From positions 56,114 through 108,484 of the forward strand of contig NW_019775951.1 in the NCBI RefSeq assembly GCF_001039355.2: DNA of 52,371 nt. The letters are read 5' to 3'. Below, piece after piece: positions 35,094 through 45,848 of the stretch; positions within the stretch are counted from its first letter, which is position 1; every line of letters begins with the position of its first letter. The stretch is from Lingula anatina. Taxonomy: Eukaryota; Brachiopoda; Lingulata; Lingulida; Lingulidae. The notes beneath the pieces were generated by a model. It was not told the DNA's origin. It ran no database searches and saw only the letters and a program-made list of their open reading frames with translations. A program made the translations under genes and the position numbers.

Positions 35094-37543
35094 ATGAAAA
35101 GGAAAGCGATCCTCCTCACCAAGATGATTGCCTGCGTATTAACGCTGTGTGCTCTGGCCTATTTTACAGGTAACTATTATATTTAACTCTTATTTTTTGT
35201 AAAAAGATTACAAAATTTTTATTTATAAAAACAACCATCCTTGCGATATAAAGAGGGCTGGTTCGTGCAATTATAAAAATTCTAGAATACACAAATATTA
35301 GAAATACATGTGTTTGAAAAGTGTTGGTTTTTAGCATTTATCAAGTTATTAAACATCAAACTTCTCGAAGTTAAACGCAAATGTTTTGACATAACTTTTC
35401 ATCATATACTAGGCCATTTTATTTGGCAACGACTGTATTCCTAGTAAAATTTTTTCTTTTGGGCTTTAGTGTGCTTCGTAACCGTCGACGCATGTAGCAA
35501 CGATTATATTTCCTTATACTTTTCATCAGCATTATAAGATATTGACGGAAGATTTTTGATGAAAATTGGGTTTATAGTGGCATATACAATGTATAAAGAC
35601 ACTAAGACGACAAAGCCTTTATGAGATATGAATCTTGCAGGAATTTACAAACCCATGTCAATTGATCGAGAAAAGGGAGTAATAAATGGCAGTGACACTT
35701 CTCTCCGAACCACTTACAACTTGCCCAAACTCAGTAAAGAACACGACGCCATAGATAAATGGATCTGGGAGGTATTTAGTTTTACGTTAATTAGACAATA
35801 GAGAGTTTTGGCAAGGCCTTCCGTACGACGTATAACGTGCGACGTCATCACTTTGTGCGTAGTTTTTCTCAAGGACAAGTCATAAGTCATACGGCACTAC
35901 GTATGAATCGGTGATTACACGTAGGTAAGAAACGTATCGAATTTAATAGATTTACGCTTATTTCTTTCAAGTTAAACATACTGCAGAGGAATATATAGGG
36001 TGTTAAGATTCCACTGAATCACTTTTAGACGCTGTCGGTAGAAATACTCTGTGAAAACAGCTGGAAAAACAGCCAGTCAATCAGTCGTCCGTAGTATCAA
36101 ATTCAATTTAAGTTGATTTTTTTTCATAAACAACAGGATCTGCGGCATCAATTGACGTAAATAACACATTCCATTCAACATCTTAATTATTCATATCTAA
36201 AAAGAATCCACAAGCAGCTCGCTGGACAGAAGTAGCTGAATCTTTTTTTTTTTTTTTTTTTTTTTTGGGAACTAGCGGCTCCTGGCGGAAAAAACCGCAT
36301 ACGGAGTGAGACCTGCCAAAACCACTGCTAGCTTTCTCGCGTACGTAAAACGTATTACGTATTGAACTATACGTTACACGTCATACGGAAGGCCTTGCCA
36401 AAACTCTCTAATAATGGTTTACCTTACCATGATACTGACTTACAAGTACTAAAGTTCTTACGGGATGTAGAACCCACAGGTCCTTTCTGTTCTTTCACAT
36501 TATTTGTTTACTGATTTCCAATTGCCTTCTCTCTTTTTCTCTCTGTCTACGCCATTCTATCTCCCGCGGCGTTCTCAGGGTTGAAATTGCCAGGCAAATT
36601 ACAATTTTCACTTGTTCAATATTCACAGCTTTTTGCTGACGTTTCTCATGTTGAACTCATCTTTTTATTGACCTTATATTTTTCTTGTCCTTATTCTGTC
36701 ATTGTTGTTATATTTTTGTTGACCTGTTTTGCATAAAACGTTTAAAAACGAAATAACTTTCTGAAACAAATCTTTCAGTCCTTCGGTTGGGACAAGGTAC
36801 CTCAGAATTGGGTATCTTCCATGATCAGGCGAAAACAAAGGTTACAGAACAGATGCAGCGCCCGCAAAACTGCTCCGTTCAACTATTTGAACGATTCAAA
36901 CTGGATTTTAGTGGATGACAAATATAAACTAATATTGTGCACTATGTTCAAAGCGGCAAGTCGTAATTGGAGAAAAGTGTATCAGATTCTGTCCGGCCGT
37001 CAGGAATACTATACACAGTTATATTCCTATGGCAGCAAGAACAACAGTATGCGCTTAGCAAACTATCTGAAGGTCTTAGTGGTGCGACACCCATTAGAGA
37101 GACTCGTGTCGGTGTACAAGGAACAAGTTTTGTTTAGGCATTTAGGTCCCAGAGTGAAAACATATGTGAACAAGCAATATAAGAGGAACATTACTTTGCA
37201 AAAACATATTTCCTTTTCGGATTTCTTGCAGTATATAGCAGACAATGGACCAAACAATGCCCACTGGGCTTTGGTCGAGGATTTTTGCAAACCCTGTGAC
37301 GTTCAGTATGACGTCATCGTTCATCATGAAGATCTTACCACTGACGCGCCTAATGTCATGCGTCTACTTGGCGCCGAACACTTGATAGCACAATTCCCGT
37401 CATCTCATCGCGAGATCGAGTCCTACCGCAACGAGACTCTCATACAAAAATATTACAGCGGGATAGATAGAGATCTGCTGAAAAAGGTGTGGGATATTTA
37501 CAAAGAAGAGGCAACCTTCCTCGGATATAAATTAGATCTTTGA
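35094..37543 (+). CDS. Carbohydrate sulfotransferase, HNK-1/chondroitin type (CHST8-14-like family)
   Basis: Three exons, 35094-35169, 35641-35771 and 36779-37543, join in frame to 323 residues. The product is a type II Golgi-type protein: a basic start (MKRKAILLTK) and one membrane anchor (about residues 7-25). The luminal domain has a 5'-phosphosulfate-binding motif (CTMFKAASRNWRK, from residue 123) and a 3'-phosphate-binding motif (VVRHPLERLVSVY, around 172). HWALVEDFCKPCDVQYDVI and VMRLLGAEHL are typical of the family, which moves sulfate from PAPS to sugars of glycans. Where vertebrate members usually have PKVGSTNW, this has FKAASRNW. The acceptor sugar cannot be told from sequence. The ATG at 35094 is chosen because it precedes the anchor directly; an in-frame ATG at 34980 would add 38 residues. 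Length is near the family's lower range. Intron 2 carries a MITE. Confidence 0.9.
35801..36408. mobile_element. 608-bp MITE in sulfotransferase intron 2
   Basis: The terminal inverted repeats run about 40 bp: GAGAGTTTTGGCAAGGCCTT at 35801 and its exact complement AAGGCCTTGCCAAAACTCTC ending at 36408, with pairing continuing through CCGTA.GACGT.TAACGT. The element is flanked by TA on both sides, suggesting a TA target. It contains a poly-T run near 36243-36266 and no open frame for a transposase. Confidence 0.9.
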
Positions 37544-37571
37544 ATGTATGTCGTAATACGGCACATACATA

Positions 37572-37762
37572 CACTGTAAAAACAGTGTTTAGCTCTGAGA
37601 CACATTCCTGTTTTGTCTCATTTTTTCCACGCTTTTAGCACCTAAGCACGTTTAGCCGCTTTGACATGTTACACGCTTTGACGTGCTTGACGCCTAATAA
37701 ATGTAGGATGTATTTGTCTAACTTTAATAAGGTTGTAACGTTTTCAACCTCACACACACTCA

Positions 37763-37798
<36 letters not shown>

Positions 37799-38955
37799 GT
37801 CACGGTCACCTTGAACTGCTATAGCTATCTCTATCTATAACAGGGTACCGTGAACTGTCAACATAGTTGATTCACACCATCATCTTTACAGCGGGACTTA
37901 TTAATCCTTGTGTTAGCTGACCTTGCGAGGAAGTTTATTGGAATATATTTCTGAAAAACAAGTTAGGAAAATTCACTAGTTTACAAAAGACACGAAACAA
38001 CTATCACTTTTACTTTAAAACATTTTTTCATATTTTGATAAAATGCGTTAAGGCATTGATGTTCATTTATTTCTTCCGGAAGTAATGAACAATAGAACAT
38101 CAGGATGATGGTGGGGTATTCATTATAATGGTTTATATAAGCTTTCATCACATGCTGGTTATTTTGGTAACGATAGTCCGAATATTTTACAAATCGCACC
38201 GCTCTAGTCGCCGACTAACCCAAGCCCATTTTGGAATTAACCGCTAACTGTAGTTCATACAGCATAAGACGTGTTTTGGTGATTTATAAAAAAGGTTTTC
38301 AAAACATTAAATAATGTTTTTTCCAGAATGTTATAAAACGCTTATAAAACTGCAAGGGCATCATTTTGCATGGAGTTAAAAACACCCATAACGTTACCAT
38401 GACGTTATTCTATACCATCACCATCATGTAACTAGCTGATAACGTCGTGAAAACGTTATTTGTTATTTGGATTATTACTTTATAGGCCTATTTTAAATAA
38501 TCACACGTTACTGCAAGGAAGGACACAACGCGTTCGAGCAGGCTGCCTCTCGCCTCCAACAGCCCCATATGTTTCTATGGGATCGTATACATGGGATTGT
38601 GAAACTTTTTTTTTTTTTTTGTGACGAGCTTGAAAAGCTAAACATGTTGTTTAGCAGCTCCACGCGTTAAGGAATTCCACACCTATAGCAGCTCCATATG
38701 TTTAGCAGCCTCACGCGCTTAGCAGAGGAAGTGCTTAGCCAATGTGCTTAGCTTGTGATAGACTTGTTATAGAATCATATGCCGGTGAAGCTAAACACAT
38801 AGCTAAACGTGTAACAATGCCAACGTGTCTAGTTTTTTCTTCTGTGAAACGCTTGAAAAGCTATACGCGTTTAGCATTTACACAGATTTCTAAATGCGTA
38901 TAGGTGCCTAACGTGTGTTGTATGTATTTAAATGCTAAACACTGTTTTTACAGTG
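37572..38955. mobile_element. 1.4-kb terminal-inverted-repeat element downstream of the sulfotransferase
   Basis: The element starts CACTGTAAAAACAGTGTTTA at 37572 and ends TAAACACTGTTTTTACAGTG at 38955, perfect inverses. The termini are themselves partly self-complementary (CACTGT...ACAGTG). Subterminal DNA on both sides is rich in TTTAGC and GCTTAG words. An (AC)n tract lies at about 37755-37796. No transposase frame is visible. It lies 28 bases after the sulfotransferase stop and directly abuts the resumed satellite. Confidence 0.85.
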
Positions 38956-41900
38956 TATGTATCATTTTCACGTAACAAAGAAGAATGAGCGACGTAATAA
39001 CCTTCGTGCGCACATATACAACGTCGCACTTAACCACAGAGTCGCAATAACAGAGAACAAACAATGAAATCAGAAAACAACACCTCCATTGTTACGTGAA
39101 AATGATACATACGTTACCATAAAGCGTGTAAATGTTTTTTATTCTGTTTTCATTGGTTGTCTTTCATTTTGCGCGTCAACATTATTTTAATGAAACACAA
39201 ATAAATTTTCTTCTTTATTACGTTAATTTGAGACATACGTTACCGATATATACGTTACTACGAAGCGTGTAAATATTTATTTATTCTATTTTCATTGGTT
39301 GTCTTTCGTTTTGTGGGCCAACACTTATGCCTTAATGTGACATTAAAATGAAAAAAAAACGAGACTTTCTTACCTTGAACTATCTGTGAAAATTTTTCAT
39401 TTCATTCATACGTTACCGATATGTTCGTAACCAAATAATATGAAGGTGTTGTTTTTTGATTTCATTGTTTGTTCTCTCTTGTCGCGACTCTGTGGTTGCG
39501 TGCGACGTTGTATGTGTGCGCACGCTTGTTATTACGTCACTCATTCTTCTTTGTTACGTTAAAATGATACATACCGGTACGTTACCAATACATAATTTTC
39601 CATGCAACGTGTAAATAATTATTCTATTTTCATTGGATTTCTTTCGTTTTGTGGGCCAACACTAATGTCATTTATTTGTGTTTCATTAAAATAATGTTGA
39701 AGTACAAAATGAAAGACAACCACTGAAAACATTTACACGCTTTATGGTAACGTATGTATCATTTTCACGTAACAAAGAAGAATGAGCGACGTAATAACCT
39801 GCGTGCGCACATATACAACGTCGCACGCAACCACAGAGTTGCGACAGCAGAGAACAAACAATGAAATCAGAAAACAATACCTTCACGTTATTCTCTAACG
39901 TATGTATTATATAAACAATTTGAACAAACGGTTTCAAGTCAAGTAATCTTTGCTTGCCCTGCTTTTCCTTCTTATTTTAATGTAGTATGCCGTAAGAATA
40001 AGGCGTTTGCTCATAAAACGGACAAGAAACAATAAAAATAAAAGTATTTACACGCTCCATGGTAACTATTTTTATTGGTTGTCTTTCGTTTACTGCACCT
40101 TCACTTATGTCTTAATGTTACATTACAATAAAAGAAATCGATAAAATTTAGTTTTCTTGCCTTCAACTATCGGTGAAAATTGTTCATATGATACATAATT
40201 ACTGATACATACGTGAACAAAAATATGAAGATGTTATTTTCTTATTTCATTGATTGTTCTATGTTTCCATGACTTTGTGAGTGCGTGTGACTTTGTATAT
40301 TTGAGCACGCATGCTTTTACGGCGCTCTTTCTTCTTTCTTACGTTAATTTGAAACATACGTTACCAATATATACGTTACCACGAAGCGTGTAAATATTTA
40401 TTTATTCTATTATCATTGGTTGTCTTTCGTTTTGTGGGCCAACACATATGCCTTAATGTGACATTAAAATGAAAGAAAACGAGACAAAAAATATTTCTAA
40501 CCTTCAACTGTCTGTGAAAATTATTCATCTGATTCATACGTTACCGATATGTTCGTAACCAAATAATATGAAGGTGTTGTTTTTTGATTTCATTGTTTTT
40601 TCTCTCTTGTCGCGACTCTGTGGTTGCGTGCGACGTTGTATATGTGCGCACGCTTGTTATTACGTCACTCATTCTTCTTTGTTACGTTAAAATGATACAT
40701 ACGTTACCAATACATACTTTTCCATGAAACGTGTAAATAATTATTCTATTTTCATTGGTTTTCTTTCGCTTTGTGGGCCAACACTTATGTCTTTTATTTG
40801 TGTTTCATTAAAATAATGTTGACGCACAAAAGGAAAGACAACCAATGAAAATAGAATAAAAAACATTTACACGCATTATGGTAACGTTTGTATCATTTTC
40901 ACGTAACAAAGAAGAATGAGCGACGTAATAACCTGCGTGCGCACATATACAACGTCGCACGTAACCACAGAGTCGCGACAACAGAGAACAAACAATGGAA
41001 TCAGAAAACAATACCTTCACGTTATTCTCTAACGTATGTATTATATAAACAATTTGAACAAACGGTTTCAAGTCAAGTAATCTTTGCTTGCCCTGCTTTT
41101 CCTTCTTATTTTAATGTAGTATGCCGTAAGAATAAGGCGTTTGCTCATAAAACGGACAAGAAACAATAAAAATAAAAGTATTTACACGCTCCATGGTAAC
41201 TATTTTTATTGGTTGTCTTTCGTTTACTGCACCTTCACTTATGTCTTAATGTTACATTACAATAAAAGAAATCGATAAAATTTAGTTTTCTTGCCTTCAA
41301 CTATCGGTGAAAATTGTTCATATGATACATAATTACTGATACATACGTGAACAAAAATATGAAGATGTTATTTTCTTATTTCATTGATTGTTCTATGTTT
41401 CCATGACTTTGTGAGTGCGTGTGACTTTGTATATGTGAGCACGCATGCTTTTACGGCGCTCTTTCTTCTTTCTTACGTTAATTTGAGACATACGTTACCG
41501 AATTATACGTTACCACGAAGCGTGTAAATATTTATTTATTCTGTTATCATTGGTTGTCTTTCGTTTTGTGGGCCAACACGTATGCCTTAATGTGACATTG
41601 AAATGAAAGAAAACGAGACAAAAAATATTTCTTACCTGCAACTATCTGTGAAAATTATTCGTCTGATTCATACGTTACCGATATGTTCGTAACCAAATAA
41701 TATGAAGGTGTTGTTTTTTGATTTCATTGTTTGTTCTCTTTTGTCGCGACTCTGTGGTTGCGTGCGACGTTGTATATGTGCGCACGCATGTTATTACGTC
41801 GCTCATTCTTCTTTGTTACGTAAAAATGATACATACGTTACCAATACATACTTTTCCATGAAACGTGTAACTAATTATTCTATTTTCATTGGTTTTCTTT

Positions 41901-42337
41901 CGCTTTGTGGGCCAACACTTATGTCTTTTATTTGTGTTTCATTAAAATAATGTTGACGCACAAAAGGAAAGACAACCAATGAAAATAGAATAAAAAAGCA
42001 TTTACACGCTTTATGGTAACGTATGTATCATTTTCACGTAACAAAGAAGAATGAGCGACGTAATAACCTGCGTGCGCACATATACAGTAATCTTTACTTG
42101 CCCTGCTTTTCATTCTTATTGTAATGTAGTATGCCGTAAGAATAAGGCGTTTGCTCATAAAACGGACAAGAAACAATAAAAAATAAAAGTATTTACACGC
42201 TCCATGGTAACTATTTTCATTGGTTGTCTTCGTTTTGTGCGCCATCACTTATGTCTTAGTGTTACATTAAAATGAAATAAAACGAGACAAATAAGATTCT
42301 TGCCTTCATCTAACTGTGAAAATTGTTCATATGATAA
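38956..42337. repeat. Satellite array, right part
   Basis: The 1.13-kb satellite resumes with TATGTATCATTTTCACGTAA, exactly where the left part stopped (GGTAACG at 29910). Orientation-R landmarks recur near 38980, 39780, 40895 and 42040, and the opposite-orientation landmarks near 39500, 40625 and 41760. The unit at 38956-39240 is shortened and rearranged, and the last unit is truncated near 42086. Confidence 0.85.
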
Positions 42338-42397
42338 AGTTTGAATTCCTGTATAAAAAAGAATAAATAACACTGGAATTCGACAAAAAATCAAATT
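42338..42397. repeat. Right direct repeat bounding the satellite block
   Basis: AAGTTTGAATTCCT...AAGAATAAATAACAC...CGACAAAAAATCAAAT matches 25881-25938 in the same orientation. The satellite ends immediately before it, after TTCATATGATA. Confidence 0.8.
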
Positions 42398-42687
42398 TTA
42401 TTAATCAAATTGGCTTAGTGCTTACAGATTTCAACATCATTGGAAATAAGTTATTAGAAATTATTACATAATAATGAGAATCTGATTCGAAATATAAGGC
42501 AGAAGGCTAGTAGTCGAAATATCTGTTTTCAATCAATGGTGACAACTTACTGCATATTTCATATATTTTAATGGACTTATAGGTGTCCTCTCTGATCTAA
42601 AAGTTTTATTGAAATGGAAAATGGCATCCCTCATATTTCCAAGTTACACTTTACTCTGACCTATATAAGTACTTCTTATAATAATCA

Positions 42688-43311
42688 TCTCCGCCAAGAA
42701 GATTGTGTTTTTCGTCCCGTTTATCCCTTTATAGGTTTGTTACTTAGCAAGGCCTTGGAAAAATGTGTGGACTGATTTGAATGAAATTTTCAAAAACTTT
42801 CGAAAGTGGACCAGTAACTATAAGATTTTGGCGGCGATCCATTTCTCAAAAAAATGGTTAATCGTTAGTTAATTATTTTTCTGACTGTAAGAAAGATTTT
42901 GGAAAAAGTTGTGCACGGATTTTGATGAAATTTTCCGATAGTTTCGGAAGTGGACCATGTAACAAATAAAATGATTTTGGTGTTGATCCACTCATTGATT
43001 TAATTTAATTTAATTTAATTTAATTTAATTAATTAGTTTAATTAATAAAGTTGATTTAATTTAATTAATAAAGTTTGTAAGCAGCATGATGCAAAATGTT
43101 ATGGACGGATTTTGACGAAATGTTGATGCATGGGCCAAATTTTTGGTAGTAATTGATTAATTAGTTATTCAGCCAATGAGTTTATTTACTCGTTGATTGA
43201 TAAATTAATTAATCAAAAATGAGAACACACCTAATTATTTAGTTATTAAATAATAAATAAAGGTGAGAATTCAGTTACCTTGGCGGAGGTCTGCGCTCTC
43301 TGAGAGCTTTT
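42688..43311. mobile_element. Dispersed CTTGGCGGAGGTCTGCG repeat
   Basis: The segment starts TCTCCGCCAAGAAGATTGTG and ends CCTTGGCGGAGGTCTGCGCTC. In between are repeated blocks of the form GGA.GGATTTTGATGAAATTTT (about 42770, 42910 and 43105) and a (TTTAA)n run near 42998-43030. I recognise the end sequence as a widespread animal repeat. The CTCCGCCAAG and CTTGGCGGAG ends are inverses. It has no coding potential. Confidence 0.65.
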
Positions 43312-43501
43312 CCTGTTAAACAAAATGTTGGTTCAGAATTTAAAACATCTAATTGAAAAAATAAAATAAATTAAGATAATATAAGATATTGCGCATGTCA
43401 TTTTAGCCACAAACTAATCGAAGCTAAATTAAATTAAACTCTTTCTGTATAAAAATAAAATAACCCATGAAATGGGGTCACGGAGAACTCTGCATCGGTA
43501 A

Positions 43502-45811
43502 TTACGAGCACTCGCCACACGCACGTTGACAATTTACGAGCATGTAATTTGGGTTCTTGGCGCACTCCCCCCTCTTCGCCCATTGATCGCAGAGAACGTT
43601 ATTGTCAACGCATTTACCTGAAAAATCATGAAATAAAGTAGAATTCACAAACAAAGTTAGACATACCTAGTTAGATTGTTTAATATTTCACGGACGAGAC
43701 ATCTTTAAGAATTATCAGGAATCCAATTAAATATCATTTTATAGTAACGCCTTCATGGACTTTGAAAAGGTACAAGTTCATAAAAAGTAAGCCTGATATG
43801 CTTTGCATTATTAGCAAAGCAAAGAAGAAATTCGTGACTGTACCTCCAGAGCATCTATTGCAGGATTTTGGGCAGTAAGGGATCATATACCGGGGGTTAC
43901 GAGAGCACTCGCCACGTGCTGCCCAAGTGGCACAGTATGTGTCGTAGTCAACACAACTGCTACTTCCTGGAAAGTAGAAGTAAGAAAAGAGTGACGATGT
44001 TTTGGCCAGATTGGACAACAGAGCAGCCATTCTTAAGGCCACTTGATAAAGAACACATATAATAAGCTTTGCTTTGAGAAGAAGGATATTACGGGCTGTT
44101 TGGCTGCGACCAGAAATATAATTCAATGCTTTTAACATAATTAGTTTTATTATGGAAATATAATGTGTTTTTCATTAATTCATTCCAATCCCCAAGTCTA
44201 AACTCTCCATATAAGACATTCATTTAACAAACAAGAGATTACACGCCGTAGAAAAGATAAACTTGATGTAAATATTTTATTATACAATGAGAAAAAACTT
44301 TTTTCTTAAAATAACGGTAAGAAAACAAATCGCCTCCTACCTCCTCCTCCTCCTCCTCCGTTACACAAACGACATGACTCTTTACAGTAAACGTGCATGT
44401 ATCCAGGGTTACGTTGACACTCGCCTCTTGACGCCCAGCCTGCACAATTGTTGTTGTTATCCCGACAGTTGTCTGTAACGGACAAATGTAACCATGGAGT
44501 TCAAATTCAAACCAATAAAAGATGCATCGCCCATTTCTTGTTCCATTTTTTCATATGAGATATACAAGTGTGCACAAGCACTTAGAAAACGACAGGTAAA
44601 TTAATTAAGATTACAATTTTTAGGTAGAAATATGTAAAGCTATCAAATGCAAATTCAAGTAACTTACTGTTTCCACCCCCGGTTCCGCCTCCAGTGCCAC
44701 CGCCAGTACCTCCCCCGGTTCCACCCCCGGTGCCGCCTCCAGTTCCGCCCCCAGTGCCACCTCCGGTACCGCAGGGTTGCACAGGAACACCCCCGTTAGT
44801 TCCTGGGCACATACAGCGGCAATTCTTGTCCACGAATCCCGGGGAGGGACATCTAGGTTTGTTCGTGCAGCCGCCTGCGATATAAAACACATTTCCAAAT
44901 GTAACAGAGTTGAGAGAAAAATGTACCTTACTTTATAGCTGTCGGACCGACTGATTTTCAAATAATCATGAAACTAACATCAAACTAACAATTTCTTTAA
45001 TGGTCACCAAATTTTAACTTTGCACTCTACGAGCCTGTACAAGGGTAATAAAATATAATTAATTAAGCACACACTGAAAAAAAAATCTCGAAATAGTATA
45101 ATCACTACTTGTCGCAAATGACTTTGAATATGCACAAAAGGAGAAAATAAATCGAGAAAACTCACGATCGCAAGTGTACATGGCGTTTGCCAACTTAACA
45201 TCGCCGAAGCTGTGTCCGAAGCTGTTTCCAATTGTATTCTGCTTGGATTTATCCTTGGTTATAATGGTAGGACGTCCGTTGGTAGAAAATGCCTGAAAAT
45301 ATGACATTTACTTGAAGGGTTACTATATTCTGGCAGGTCTAAGATCAGCAAAAAAAAAAGGACAAGAAGAATAAGTTAACCCCTCCCCCCAAAAAACCCC
45401 CGAAAAAAAAAAAAAACGTTGAAGAACGGGATAAGAAACGAAACCAAAAAGAAAATAAAGCTTACGTATTGGCCATAATGCATGACGCTGTCGTAATCGT
45501 ACGGCACGCCATGCGTATTGGTGACAGACTGCGGATATTTTTCGAAATTGTAATAAAGATGTCCTGGAATGTTCCCTCTGACGATGGTGACATAGTTATC
45601 GCGGTCATATCTCGTCTGCTCGTGGTTGAACCCTATCGCGTGCCCCAATTCATGGATAATGATTCCTTTCTAAAAGACATAATAAAGAACAGTTTGCACA
45701 TATTTTGATAAATTTTGAGGAGGGCGCAAATTTTGGTGTTACGTAAACTTTTCATCGTAAAGAATGGTTGCTCTCTGAATATTATAAATACCGCGTGAGT
45801 TTCAACTGCAA

Positions 45812-45848
<37 letters not shown>

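Noticed and set aside
34950-35186. Longer N-terminus for the sulfotransferase (frame open from 34950)
   Set aside because: The extra residues are polar and would place the membrane anchor far from the start. Type II sulfotransferases begin close to the anchor, so the ATG at 35094 is preferred, though 34980 is possible.
44332-44472. ShKT domain read as a venom toxin gene
   Set aside because: The module is one of three at the end of an astacin protease with its own signal peptide and propeptide. ShKT is widespread in non-venom proteins.
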